Assembly: GCA_028284265.1 (NCBI GenBank)
Contig: JANQRZ010000018.1
Span: 62,001 to 126,000, forward strand
DNA from: Rhodothermales bacterium
GTDB lineage: Bacteria; Bacteroidota; Rhodothermia; Rhodothermales; JANQRZ01
Length of the DNA: 64,000 nucleotides
Direction: 5' to 3'
In this document: piece by piece, positions 47,588 to 58,308 of the stretch
Position numbering within the stretch: the first letter of the stretch is position 1
How the letters are laid out: each line of letters starts with the position of its first letter
The notes under the pieces: generated by a model
Told to the model about the DNA's origin: nothing
What the model saw: the letters and a program-made list of their open reading frames with translations, nothing else
The model's database searches: none
Translations under genes and position numbers: made by a program

Positions 47588-49255
47588 ATGCAAAACGCTA
47601 CCCGCTATCTCCTCCTGGGGTTGGCGCTCGTGCTCGGGGCCGTTCCGGCCTGGGCGCAGAGTGACATCGTCTTCCAGGTGGACATGAACACCGCCATCGA
47701 AAACTGCGCCTTCGACCCGGCCGAGGACGCTGTCAGCGTGCCCGGCACGTTCAACGGCTTCGACACCGGCGCCGACCCGCTCAGCGATGACGGCACCAAT
47801 GGCGATGCTACCGCCGACGACGGCATCTACAGCACCACGCTCTCGATCGACAATGGTGCCATCGAGTACAAGTTCTGGGCAAGTGACCCGCTCGGCTGGG
47901 AAGACAACCAAGACACGGGCAGCGGCAACCGCGAGATCGAAGTCACCGGTCCCGAAACGCTGCCTGTCGCTGACTTCTTCAAGGCCGACGGCATCGAAGA
48001 CCAGTGCGACGTCGAGACGGAGGCCTACGAAGTCGTCTTCCAAGTGGACATGTCGGTCCAGATCCTGATCGGCGAATTCGACCCGAAGACCGACCTCGTG
48101 GTCGTCGCTGGCGGACTGAACGGATGGAACACGACAGCCGACACACTGGCACCGCTCTCCGCGAACCCCGACATCTACGTGGGGCTGGTTGAAGCCGACC
48201 TGACGGTGCCGAGCATGCAAGCCTACAAGTTCATCATCGGTGAACCTGAGGACGCCGCTCCCGATGGCTGGGAGTCCGGCTCCGACCGCATGTTCGAGGT
48301 GACTGGCAATGAGGAAGACGCGAACAACAACGGGGTTCCTGAAGTCAACGTCCCCCTCCGCTTCTTCAACGATGTCACGGACGAAGACATCCTGACCGAG
48401 CCGGCCACGGTGGTCTTCGAGGTGGATCTTCGCCCGGCGTACTACTTCCTCGAAGACAATGGCCTCCTGCCAGCAGATACCCAAACGGGCCAGAACATCG
48501 AAGAGATCGACGGTATCTGGATCAACGGTCCTGTTGCCAACGGCGATGGACTGACCGACTGGGCAACGTGGGGCGAAGACCTCGCGGCAATTGGCACCCG
48601 CCAGCTTCTCGACGACGGTACGCAAGGCGATGCCGCAGCCGGTGACTCCGTCTTCTCGATCACCTACACCTACGACGCCGGTACGCCGAAGCTGCAAGTC
48701 GGCAAGCACGGCATCAATGGGTTCGACAACGAAGGCGGCTTCGGTGCGGACCAGAACTTCCGCATTGAGGCGGGTTCGCAGACCGTCCGCTCGGTCTTCG
48801 GCGCGGTGCTTCGGAACGACGGCACCTACGACGACGACAGCGGCCCGAACGGCCCCGGCGGCGACTTCTCGCAGGCCTACGACCCCTATGCGCTCATCGA
48901 CAACACGGCGACCCCGCCGACCGTCGTAGCTGTCCGTAGCGGTGGCGAAGACGACAGCACCGTCGGCGTCGAGCCGACGGGTGTGGTCCCAGTCTCCGCT
49001 GAGCTTCGGGCGAACTACCCGAACCCGTTCGTCGGGACCACGACGTTCGAGTACGCGCTGCCCGAGAGCGGACAGGTCCACCTTGCGGTCTACGACCTGA
49101 TGGGCCGCCAGGTAGCCGTGCTCGTCGACGGCGTCCAGACGGCGGACACCTACCGCGTCACCTTCGACGCGACGGGTCTTGCCAGCGGTGTCTATGTCGG
49201 CCAGCTTCGCGTGGGCACCACCGTCCTCAGCCAGCGCCTCACCGTGCTGAACTGA
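47588..49255 (+). CDS. secreted protein with tandem starch-binding-like modules and T9SS type A sorting domain
   Basis: Three related modules IVFQVDMNTAIENCAFDPAEDAVSVPGTFNGFD / VVFQVDMSVQILIGEFDPKTDLVVVAGGLNGWN / VVFEVDLRPAYYF; C-term NYPNPFVGTTTFEYALPESGQVHLAVYDLMGRQVAVLVDG...SQRLTVLN. Confidence 0.85.
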   Translation: MQNATRYLLLGLALVLGAVPAWAQSDIVFQVDMNTAIENCAFDPAEDAVSVPGTFNGFDTGADPLSDDGTNGDATADDGIYSTTLSIDNGAIEYKFWASDPLGWEDNQDTGSGNREIEVTGPETLPVADFFKADGIEDQCDVETEAYEVVFQVDMSVQILIGEFDPKTDLVVVAGGLNGWNTTADTLAPLSANPDIYVGLVEADLTVPSMQAYKFIIGEPEDAAPDGWESGSDRMFEVTGNEEDANNNGVPEVNVPLRFFNDVTDEDILTEPATVVFEVDLRPAYYFLEDNGLLPADTQTGQNIEEIDGIWINGPVANGDGLTDWATWGEDLAAIGTRQLLDDGTQGDAAAGDSVFSITYTYDAGTPKLQVGKHGINGFDNEGGFGADQNFRIEAGSQTVRSVFGAVLRNDGTYDDDSGPNGPGGDFSQAYDPYALIDNTATPPTVVAVRSGGEDDSTVGVEPTGVVPVSAELRANYPNPFVGTTTFEYALPESGQVHLAVYDLMGRQVAVLVDGVQTADTYRVTFDATGLASGVYVGQLRVGTTVLSQRLTVLN

Positions 49256-49276
49256 CGCGCTGAAGTGCTTCTGCTT

Positions 49277-49315
49277 CCCCCATCTCCGCTCCAACCGGGG
49301 CGGGGATGGAGGGGG
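49277..49315 (+). other. intercistronic stem-loop between starch-binding protein and GH13 genes
   Basis: CCCCCATCTCCGC - loop - GCGGGGATGGAGGGGG; single mismatch; no U tract. Confidence 0.6.
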
Positions 49316-49352
49316 CACTGAGGCTCCATATTTTCAATAGAAAGATATCCCT

Positions 49353-52220
49353 GTGCTGTACCGACTCTGCCTCCTCATTTTCCTAATCACACCCGCTGCC
49401 GCACTCGCGCAAGGCTCGCTCGACGTGACGTTCCGCTTCCTGCCGGACCTCACCACGCCCGAGATCGACCCGGTCGTCCGCGCCTTCCTGCCCGGCGAGT
49501 TCAACGACTGGGGACCGAATAACAGCGGGCAGATCAGCACCGGCGCACCGTCGCAGATGACCTACGTGGCGGCAGAGAATGAGTACCGATATACGATTCC
49601 CCTCGTGATTGGTCAGACCTACGAGTACAAGGTCCACTATCACCAAAACCAGAGCGGCACCAACTGGGTCTGGATCACCGACCCGCTCAACGAGGCCAAC
49701 GACGGCCCCCCCAACTTCGACTCCATCATCGAGGTCACAGACCCGATGGTGATACAACTCGCCCGAGAGCAGAGCGAGAGCGGGCAGATCGCCGCTGTGT
49801 CGGCCAGCCTCTTCGGGACCGAGGCGTTCACGAGCCTTCAGTTTCAGGTCAACGATGGGCCGCTGCAAGATGGCCTCGCATTCTTCGACGCCGAGACCGG
49901 CCTCTTCAGTTACGAACTGCCCGCGCCGGAGGCTGCACCGGGCTTCCTCCGCATCGTCGCCGAGGACGCGCTCGGGCGCATGGTCGAGGAAGAGATCGGC
50001 CTGATCCCGCCGGACGTGGTGGACGCCGCCCGGCCCGACGGACTGCAAGACGGCATCACCCACGTCAACGACACGACGGTTCGCCTTTCGCTCTTCGCTC
50101 CTTTCAAGAGCTTCATCCACGTCATCGGCACCTTCAACGACTGGACCGCCGATGAGGACGCCCTCCTATTCCGCGACGCGGGCGGCCAGAACCCCGTCAC
50201 CGCCGACTCGGTGTGGTGGTGGACCGAAATCACCGGCCTCACGCCGGGCGAGTCAGTCGCTTTTCAATACCTCATTGACGGCGAACTCCGCATCGCCGAC
50301 CCCTACTCGGCACTCGTGCTGACGGGCGACGACCAGTTCATCTCTGATGACACGTACCCCGACCTCCCGCCCTATCCCTCCGAAGCTGGCGGTCGTCCGG
50401 CGACACTCATCACGCCCGGAGCCGACGACTATGTGTGGCAAACCGAGGACTACGAACGCCCAGCACCGGAAGACCTTGTGATCTACGAACTCCTCGTGCG
50501 CGACTTCCTCGCCGCCCACGACTGGGACACCCTCACCGACACCCTCGACTACCTCGACCGCCTCGGCATCAGTGCCATCGAGTTGATGCCGGTGTCTGAG
50601 TTCGGCGGCAACCTCAACTGGGGCTACCAGCCGCAATTTCACCTCGCGCTCGACAAGTATTACGGCCCCCCGGACCAATTCAAGGCCTTTGTGGACGAGG
50701 CGCACGCTCGCGGCATCGCGGTGATCCTCGATGTGGTCTATAACCACGCGGACAGCCCCTCGCCACTCGTGGACCTCTACGGCTGCACGGAGGCGTCGAT
50801 CTATACCAACAACCCGGAGCGCCACCCCTTCAACGTCTTCTGCGACCTCGACCACACCAACGCCGCTGTGCAGTACTGGCTCGACCGCGCCAACCGGTGG
50901 TGGATCGAAGAATACCGCGTCGACGGCTACCGCTTCGACCTCTCGAAGGGCTTCATGCAGACCGGGCCGTGGGACGGCTTCAACGCCGAGCGCATCGGGC
51001 TGCTGACACGGATGGCCGATGCCCTGTGGACGTTCGACGACGAGGCCTATGTCATCCTCGAGCACCTCAACCCGAGCGCACAGGAAAACCTCCAACTGGT
51101 CAACTTCGGGCGCGACCGGGGCTTGCCCGGCATGATGCTCTGGAACAAGATGACCGACCCCTACAACGAGAGCACGATGGGGTACCTCGATGGGGACAGC
51201 GACCTGAACAACACCTACCCGCCGCAGTGGATCGGCGGGATGCCGGTTGACGGGGCCGTGACTTACATGGAGAGCCACGACGAGCAGTGGATGATGTTCA
51301 AGAACCGGGAGTTCGGCAACAGTGCAGGCGGCTATGACATCCGCGACCTGAACACCGCGCTCGACCGACAGAAGCTCGCAGGATCGTTCTTCTTCACCGT
51401 GCCCGGCCCGCGGATGCTGTGGCAGTTTGGCGAGGTCGGCTACGGCGGCGGCCCCGGCGAGTGCCTCAAGCCCGGCGACGGCTCGAACGGCGACTGCCCC
51501 TCCTTCGCCCCGAGTCGCACCGGCCCGAAACCGATCCGCTGGGAGTACTACGACGAATCGGCTCGCCGCAACCTCTATGAGACGTGGGCCGCCCTGATCA
51601 ACCTGCGCGCCGACTACGAAATCTTCCGCAGCCCCGACACGGAGGTCACACTCGAAGTCGGCGGAAGCGACGCCTCGCGCTCGATCACCCTCACCCTCGC
51701 CGATGCACCCGACGGCGAGCCGAGCGCTGTCGTGGTGGTCGGCAACTTCGGCCTCGTGACGCGGGACATCTCGCAGGCCTTCCCGATGAGCGGCACATGG
51801 TACGAGTTCTTCACTGACACCGAGCGTGAGTTGAGCGGCACCAACACATCGGTCGTTCTCGATCCCGGCTTCGCGCGCATCTTCACCGACGTAGACGTGC
51901 CTTCACCCGACGGCAGCATCTATATCGTGGATGACGAATCCGGCCCGGCCACCCCACTCGCCTTCGGCTTGGATGCAGCGTACCCCAACCCGTTTGCCGC
52001 CGCCACGACCATCGGCTACTCGCTCGCCGCGCTGAGCGAGGTCCGGTTGGAAGTCTACGATGTCCTCGGCCGCCGCGTGGCCGTGCTGGCCGACGGCCCG
52101 ATGCCTGCGGGCGCGCACCGTGCGACGCTCAACGGGCGGGGATTGCCGAGCGGCACCTACTTCATCCGCCTCACCGCCGGACCGAACTCTGCCACCCAGA
52201 AGCTTCTCCTCCTCCGCTGA
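49353..52220 (+). CDS. GH13 alpha-amylase/branching-enzyme-like protein with N-terminal E-set/CBM48-like domains and T9SS sorting domain
   Basis: VRAFLPGEFNDWGPN, FIHVIGTFNDWTADEDAL; ISAIELMPVSEFGGNLNWGYQP, VILDVVYNHAD, EYRVDGYRFDLSKG, VILEHLN, YMESHDEQW; C-term AAYPNPFAAATTIGYSLAALSEVRLEVYDVLGRRVAVL...ATQKLLLLR; GTG start. Confidence 0.93.
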   Translation: MLYRLCLLIFLITPAAALAQGSLDVTFRFLPDLTTPEIDPVVRAFLPGEFNDWGPNNSGQISTGAPSQMTYVAAENEYRYTIPLVIGQTYEYKVHYHQNQSGTNWVWITDPLNEANDGPPNFDSIIEVTDPMVIQLAREQSESGQIAAVSASLFGTEAFTSLQFQVNDGPLQDGLAFFDAETGLFSYELPAPEAAPGFLRIVAEDALGRMVEEEIGLIPPDVVDAARPDGLQDGITHVNDTTVRLSLFAPFKSFIHVIGTFNDWTADEDALLFRDAGGQNPVTADSVWWWTEITGLTPGESVAFQYLIDGELRIADPYSALVLTGDDQFISDDTYPDLPPYPSEAGGRPATLITPGADDYVWQTEDYERPAPEDLVIYELLVRDFLAAHDWDTLTDTLDYLDRLGISAIELMPVSEFGGNLNWGYQPQFHLALDKYYGPPDQFKAFVDEAHARGIAVILDVVYNHADSPSPLVDLYGCTEASIYTNNPERHPFNVFCDLDHTNAAVQYWLDRANRWWIEEYRVDGYRFDLSKGFMQTGPWDGFNAERIGLLTRMADALWTFDDEAYVILEHLNPSAQENLQLVNFGRDRGLPGMMLWNKMTDPYNESTMGYLDGDSDLNNTYPPQWIGGMPVDGAVTYMESHDEQWMMFKNREFGNSAGGYDIRDLNTALDRQKLAGSFFFTVPGPRMLWQFGEVGYGGGPGECLKPGDGSNGDCPSFAPSRTGPKPIRWEYYDESARRNLYETWAALINLRADYEIFRSPDTEVTLEVGGSDASRSITLTLADAPDGEPSAVVVVGNFGLVTRDISQAFPMSGTWYEFFTDTERELSGTNTSVVLDPGFARIFTDVDVPSPDGSIYIVDDESGPATPLAFGLDAAYPNPFAAATTIGYSLAALSEVRLEVYDVLGRRVAVLADGPMPAGAHRATLNGRGLPSGTYFIRLTAGPNSATQKLLLLR

Positions 52221-52221
52221 T

Positions 52222-54099
52222 ATGCCTCGTCTTCTGTGCCTCGCTCTGCTGCTCGGCCTCGTCGGCTGTGGTCAGAGTGACCCGCCGGCTCCCACTTCCG
52301 AAGCACCCGCCTCCAACGTCCCGACGTGGGCCGCTGACGCCGTGTTCTACCAGCTCTTCCCTGAGCGCTTCCGCAACGGCGATACCTCCAACGACCCGAC
52401 ATGGGCTTCGCTCGAAACACCCGTCGAAGGCCGCGTGCCCGATACGTGGGCGGTCTCGCCGTGGACCGGCGACTGGTATGCCCGCGCCACATGGGAAACG
52501 ACTCGGGGCGACGATTTCTACGAGGACGGCGTCTTCGACCGGCGCTATGGCGGCGACCTCCAGGGCGTAATCGACAAGCTCGACTACCTCGCGGACCTCG
52601 GCATCAACACGATCTACTTCAACCCGGTCTTCTACGCTCGCTCGCTGCACAAGTACGACGGCAATACGTTCCACCACGTCGATCCCCACTTCGGACCGGA
52701 CCCCGAGGGCGACTTCGCGCTGATGGCGACTGAAACGAGTGACCCGGCGACGTGGCACATGACCGCTGCCGACCAGCTTTTCTTCGACATGGTCGGCGAG
52801 GCGCACGCACGCGGCATTCGCATCGTCATCGACGGCGTGTGGAACCACACCGGGCGCGACTTCTTCGCCTTCGAGAACCTCCGCGAGTTGCAGGCCGAAT
52901 CGCCCTACGCCGAATGGTACATTGTCGAAACCTACGACGACCCGGCGACCGAGGAGAACGAGTTTACCTACGAGGGCTGGTGGGGCTTCGACACCCTGCC
53001 GGTCTTCGCCGACACCGAGGACGGGAACGACCTCCACCCCGGACCGAAGAAGTACATCTTCGACGCAACCGCCCGGTGGATGGACCCGAACGGCGACGGC
53101 GACCCGAGCGACGGCATCGACGGCTGGCGTCTCGACGTAGCCAACGAGGTCCCCGTCCCGTTCTGGACCGACTGGAACGCCCACGTCCGCTCGGTCAACC
53201 CCGAGGCCTACACGATCACCGAGATCTGGGAAGAGGCAGGCGACTTCATCCGCGAGGGCGGCTTTTCGGCCACGATGAACTACCACGGCTTCGCCTACCC
53301 GGTCAAGGGCTTCCTGGTCGACGGCACCCTCTCGCCCTCCGCTTTCGCCGAAGACCTCAACACTCGGCGCGAGCACTACCCCGAGCCCGTGCAGCAGGCC
53401 CTCCAGAACCTCGTCGACTCGCACGACACCGACCGCATCGCCTCGATGATCGTCAACGCCGGTCGGTTCGAGTACGAGGCACCCGACCGGTTCGACTACG
53501 ACTGGGGCGGGCGCGTCTCGCCGCGCGGCGGCCTAGACTACGACGTGCGCGCCCCGAACGACGCCGAGCGCGACCTCCAGAAACTCGTCGCGCTGATGCA
53601 GATGACCTACGTCGGCGCACCGATGATCTACTACGGCACCGAGGCCGGGATGTGGGGAGCCGACGACCCTGACGACCGCAAGCCGATGGTCTGGGACGAC
53701 CTCACCTACGACGCCGAGTGCGCCGACCCGCTCGGCCGCGAGCGCGCCTGTGACGCCGTCGCCTTCGACGCCGACCTGTACAGCTTCTACCAAGAGGTTA
53801 TCGCGCTTCGCAACGACAACCCAGCCCTTCGCCGGGGCGAGTTCGAGGTGCTGCTGGCCGACGACGAGCGAGATATCCTCGCCTTCGCCCGGTCAATGGA
53901 AGACGCACAGCATATCGTCGTATTCAACCGGAGCGATGAAACTCATAGCGTCCGTGTCGACAAACCCAGCGCGGGAGCGTACAGCCTCACCTTCACTACG
54001 GCAGATGAGCCGACGCGTGTCGAAGATGACGAATCCGGCCTGATGCTCGAACTCCCGGCGCGCGCTGGCGTCGTTATCAGCCGAGGCGATGAGTCATGA
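52222..54099 (+). CDS. GH13 alpha-amylase family lipoprotein (neopullulanase/cyclomaltodextrinase-like)
   Basis: MPRLLCLALLLGLVGCGQS lipobox; DAVFYQLFPERFRNGD, GINTIYFNPVFYA, RIVIDGVWNHTGRDFFAF, IDGWRLDVANEV, ITEIWEEA, LVDSHDTDRIASM. Confidence 0.93.
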   Translation: MPRLLCLALLLGLVGCGQSDPPAPTSEAPASNVPTWAADAVFYQLFPERFRNGDTSNDPTWASLETPVEGRVPDTWAVSPWTGDWYARATWETTRGDDFYEDGVFDRRYGGDLQGVIDKLDYLADLGINTIYFNPVFYARSLHKYDGNTFHHVDPHFGPDPEGDFALMATETSDPATWHMTAADQLFFDMVGEAHARGIRIVIDGVWNHTGRDFFAFENLRELQAESPYAEWYIVETYDDPATEENEFTYEGWWGFDTLPVFADTEDGNDLHPGPKKYIFDATARWMDPNGDGDPSDGIDGWRLDVANEVPVPFWTDWNAHVRSVNPEAYTITEIWEEAGDFIREGGFSATMNYHGFAYPVKGFLVDGTLSPSAFAEDLNTRREHYPEPVQQALQNLVDSHDTDRIASMIVNAGRFEYEAPDRFDYDWGGRVSPRGGLDYDVRAPNDAERDLQKLVALMQMTYVGAPMIYYGTEAGMWGADDPDDRKPMVWDDLTYDAECADPLGRERACDAVAFDADLYSFYQEVIALRNDNPALRRGEFEVLLADDERDILAFARSMEDAQHIVVFNRSDETHSVRVDKPSAGAYSLTFTTADEPTRVEDDESGLMLELPARAGVVISRGDES

Positions 54100-55316
54100 G
54101 GCGACTCTGGCTCCTGCTCTGTGCCATCACGCTCACGGCCTGCGGGCCGGAGGACACGCGGACGCAGCTTCGCATCTGGCACCAGAAGACCGGGGCCGAG
54201 CGCGACTTCTTCAACGAACGCATCGCCGATTACAACGCCGCGCACCCCGACCTCAACGTTGAAGCCCTCTACCGTGAGACCGAGGAGTTGCGTCGCCTCT
54301 TCGTCGTCGGTTCCGTCGGTGGGCAGGGACCGGACCTGATCTTTGGCCCGGCGGACAACGTCGGCGTCCTCGCCCTCACCGAGACCATCAAGCCGCTCGA
54401 CGAGGTGTTGCCCGACAGCATCCTCGCGCGTTTCACCGACGAGGGCGTCGTCCGCTGGCAGGACGAGCCGTGGCTCCTCGCCGACCAGATCGGCAACCAC
54501 CTCGTCCTCGTCCACAACAAGGCGCTCCTGCCCGAACCGCCCGCGACGATGGACGAGTACGTCGAGATGCTGCAAGCCAGCACGGTCGACGAGGACGGCG
54601 ACGGGCGGCCCGACACCTACGGGCTGACGTGGAACTACCGCGAGCCGTTCTTCTTCATCCCCTTCCTCACCGGCTTCGGCGGCTGGGTGATGGACGAGGA
54701 CGGCAACCCGACGCTCGACAACGAGGCGACCGTCCAGGCCATCCGCTTCGTGCTCGACCTCCGCGACCGCTACCGGGTGATTCCGGGAGAGAGCGACTAC
54801 GAGGTTTCGGAGACGCTCTTCAAGGAGGGCCGCGCCGCGAGCATCATCAACGGCCCGTGGGCGTGGGCGGGCTACGGCGAGTCCGGTGTGGATTATGGCA
54901 TCGCCCCGCTGCCCCGCGTGACCGAGACCGGCCAGTGGTCGGCCCCGATGATCGCGGCGAAGGGCTACTCCGTCAACGCGAACGTGCCCGACGACAAGCT
55001 ACCCATCGTCCGCGACCTGCTGCTCTACCTGACCGGTACCGAGGTACAGCGGGCGATGGCCGAGGAACTGGCGACCATCCCGACGCTCCGCACCGTCCGC
55101 GACTCCGACGCCGTGGCGAACAACCCCGAGTTGCAAGCCTCGCTGGCTGCTGCCGAGAAAGGCCGGGCGATGCCGATTGCGCCGCAGATGCGCCAAGTGT
55201 GGGACGGGATGCGCGGGCCCTACCAGCTCGTGATGAACGGAGCCGTGACGCCAGAAGAAGGAGCCCGCCTCATGCAAGAGAACGTCGAGAAACTCATCGC
55301 CGACACCTTCCTCTAG
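54096..55316 (+). CDS. malE: maltose/sugar ABC transporter substrate-binding lipoprotein
   Basis: MRRLWLLLCAITLTACGPED lipobox; LRIWHQKTGAERDFFNERIADYNAAHPDLNVEALY, GPDLIFGPADNVGVLA, KEGRAASIINGPWAWAGY; precedes malFGK. Confidence 0.9.
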   Translation: MRRLWLLLCAITLTACGPEDTRTQLRIWHQKTGAERDFFNERIADYNAAHPDLNVEALYRETEELRRLFVVGSVGGQGPDLIFGPADNVGVLALTETIKPLDEVLPDSILARFTDEGVVRWQDEPWLLADQIGNHLVLVHNKALLPEPPATMDEYVEMLQASTVDEDGDGRPDTYGLTWNYREPFFFIPFLTGFGGWVMDEDGNPTLDNEATVQAIRFVLDLRDRYRVIPGESDYEVSETLFKEGRAASIINGPWAWAGYGESGVDYGIAPLPRVTETGQWSAPMIAAKGYSVNANVPDDKLPIVRDLLLYLTGTEVQRAMAEELATIPTLRTVRDSDAVANNPELQASLAAAEKGRAMPIAPQMRQVWDGMRGPYQLVMNGAVTPEEGARLMQENVEKLIADTFL

Positions 55317-55319
55317 CCC

Positions 55320-56273
55320 ATGCTCGAAGGCAAAACCACAACAGCCGGGCTAAAGGTGCAGCAGCGCACCGCCGCCCAGAGTAAAACCCGCGAGGCGCGG
55401 CAGCGGACGCTCTTCCTCTGGGGCCTCCTCGGGCCGACGGTCCTGATCGTCCTCGCGGTGGTAGCGTACCCGTTCGTCTACAACGTGGTGCTGTCGCTCT
55501 CGAACATGAACATCTACCACATCCGCGACTGGGAGGTGATCGGGCTTCAGCAGTACGCCTCGGTGCTCACCGAACCGGCGGTGTGGGTCGTGTTCTTCAA
55601 GACGGTCGTGTGGACGCTCGTCAACATCGTCTTCCACGTCGGGCTGGGCGTGTGGCTGGCGGTAATCCTGAACAAAGCGTTCATCGTCGGTAAGCCTGCG
55701 TGGCGGGTGCTGCTGATCCTGCCGTGGGCGCTGCCGCAGTACATCACGGCGCTGACGTGGCGCGGGATGTTCAACTACGAGTACGGCGCGATCAACCTCA
55801 TCGGCGGCGTCTTTGGGATGGACTCGATTGCGTGGCTCACGAGTCCCTTCGAGGCGTTCGTCGCGGTCATCCTGACCAACATCTGGCTCGGCTTCCCCTT
55901 TATGATGGTCGTCGCGCTCGGCGGCTTGCAGTCGATTCCCGGCGAGTTGTACGAGGCCGCCGACGTAGACGGGGCGAGCGAGTGGACGAAGTTCTGGAAG
56001 ATCACCGCGCCCCTGTTGCGCCCCGTCATGATTCCGGCGATTACGCTTGGCATCGTGTGGACATTCAACAACATCAACGTCGTCTGGCTGGTCTCCAACG
56101 GCGGCGAGCCGAACGACCAGACCCACATCCTCGTGAGCTACGTCTACGAGGCGGCCTTCTCGATGTACCGCTTCGGCTGGGCGGCGGCGCTCTCGATGGT
56201 CATCTTCGGCATCCTTTTCCTCTTCACCCAAGTCTTCCTCAAGAAGACGAACGCGACGGAGGCGGCCTACTGA
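55320..56273 (+). CDS. malF: maltose/sugar ABC transporter permease (MalF-like)
   Basis: Six-TM permease; EAADVDGASEWTKFWKITAPLLRPVMIPAITLGIVWTFNNINVVWLVSNGGEP (EAA motif). Confidence 0.92.
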   Translation: MLEGKTTTAGLKVQQRTAAQSKTREARQRTLFLWGLLGPTVLIVLAVVAYPFVYNVVLSLSNMNIYHIRDWEVIGLQQYASVLTEPAVWVVFFKTVVWTLVNIVFHVGLGVWLAVILNKAFIVGKPAWRVLLILPWALPQYITALTWRGMFNYEYGAINLIGGVFGMDSIAWLTSPFEAFVAVILTNIWLGFPFMMVVALGGLQSIPGELYEAADVDGASEWTKFWKITAPLLRPVMIPAITLGIVWTFNNINVVWLVSNGGEPNDQTHILVSYVYEAAFSMYRFGWAAALSMVIFGILFLFTQVFLKKTNATEAAY

Positions 56274-57115
56274 TGGCGAAACCCAACAGCACGAACCTCG
56301 GTGGGATGATCTGGGCCTACGCGGTCCTCGCCGTCTTCGCGTTCATCTCGGTCTACCCGATCACGCGGATCATCACGGTCAGCCTCCGCCCCGGCGACCG
56401 GCTGCTCTCGACCTCGCTCGACTTCATCCCGGACGGCGCGACGCTCGACAACTACCGCGTGCTGCTCTTCGAGACGCCCTTTTTGCGCTGGCTCTTCAAC
56501 TCGCTCCTCGTCTCGGTCGTCGTCACGATCACCGGCGTCGCCCTCGCCTCGACGGCGGGCTACGCCCTCAGTCGCTACAAATTCCGGGGCCGCAATTCGA
56601 TGCTCGGCGGGCTGCTCATCACCCAGATGTTTCCGGCGACGATGCTCCTGCTCCCGCTCTACGTCGTGCTGATCAACCTGCGCCTCCTCGACTCCTATCT
56701 CGGCCTCGTCGTGATCTATTCGGCGACAGCACTGCCATTCTGCGTATGGCAGATGAAGGGGTATTACGACACGATCCCGCCCGCGCTCGAAGAGGCGGCG
56801 CGGATCGACGGGTGTACGCCGTGGCAGGCGTTCTACCGGGTGATCTTCCCGCTTGCCGCGCCCGCCCTCGTCATCACCGCCTTGTTCTCGTTCATGACGG
56901 CGTGGAATGAGTATGTCGTAGCAAACGTCGTCCTTCAAGACACCGCGATGTTCACGCTCCCGCTCGGGCTAAAGATGTTCCAGAACGATATGTCGACGCA
57001 GTGGGGCCTCTACGCCGCCGGAGCGCTTCTCGTCTCGATCCCGGTGGTCGGACTCTTCCTCATCCTCAGTCGGTACCTTATCTCCGGCCTCACGCTCGGG
57101 GCCGTCAAAGGGTGA
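56273..57115 (+). CDS. malG: maltose/sugar ABC transporter permease (MalG-like)
   Basis: YPITRIITVSLRPGDRLLSTSLDFIPDGATLDNYRVLLFETPFLRWLFNSLLVSVV, EEAARIDGCTPWQAFYRVIFPLAAPALVITALFSFMTAWNEY; ATG overlaps malF TGA. Confidence 0.92.
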   Translation: MAKPNSTNLGGMIWAYAVLAVFAFISVYPITRIITVSLRPGDRLLSTSLDFIPDGATLDNYRVLLFETPFLRWLFNSLLVSVVVTITGVALASTAGYALSRYKFRGRNSMLGGLLITQMFPATMLLLPLYVVLINLRLLDSYLGLVVIYSATALPFCVWQMKGYYDTIPPALEEAARIDGCTPWQAFYRVIFPLAAPALVITALFSFMTAWNEYVVANVVLQDTAMFTLPLGLKMFQNDMSTQWGLYAAGALLVSIPVVGLFLILSRYLISGLTLGAVKG

Positions 57116-57149
57116 CCCACCCGTAGGCTAACTCCAACCCTCCTTCCAC

Positions 57150-58286
<1,137 letters not shown>

Positions 58287-58308
58287 CCCTTTCTACTAAC
58301 GCGCTACC

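Noticed and set aside
47471-49318. 615-aa minus-strand ORF antisense to the starch-binding protein (and similar long antisense ORFs at 43438-45150, 28779-30251, 23441-24661, 39858-41117, 16603-17841)
   Set aside because: Composition-driven open frames in GC-rich DNA; low-complexity, no domain-like sequence, opposite strand encodes clear proteins.
55700-57115. 471-aa version of the malG ORF
   Set aside because: N-terminal 191 codons overlap malF out of frame; MalG starts at 56273 with TGATG coupling.
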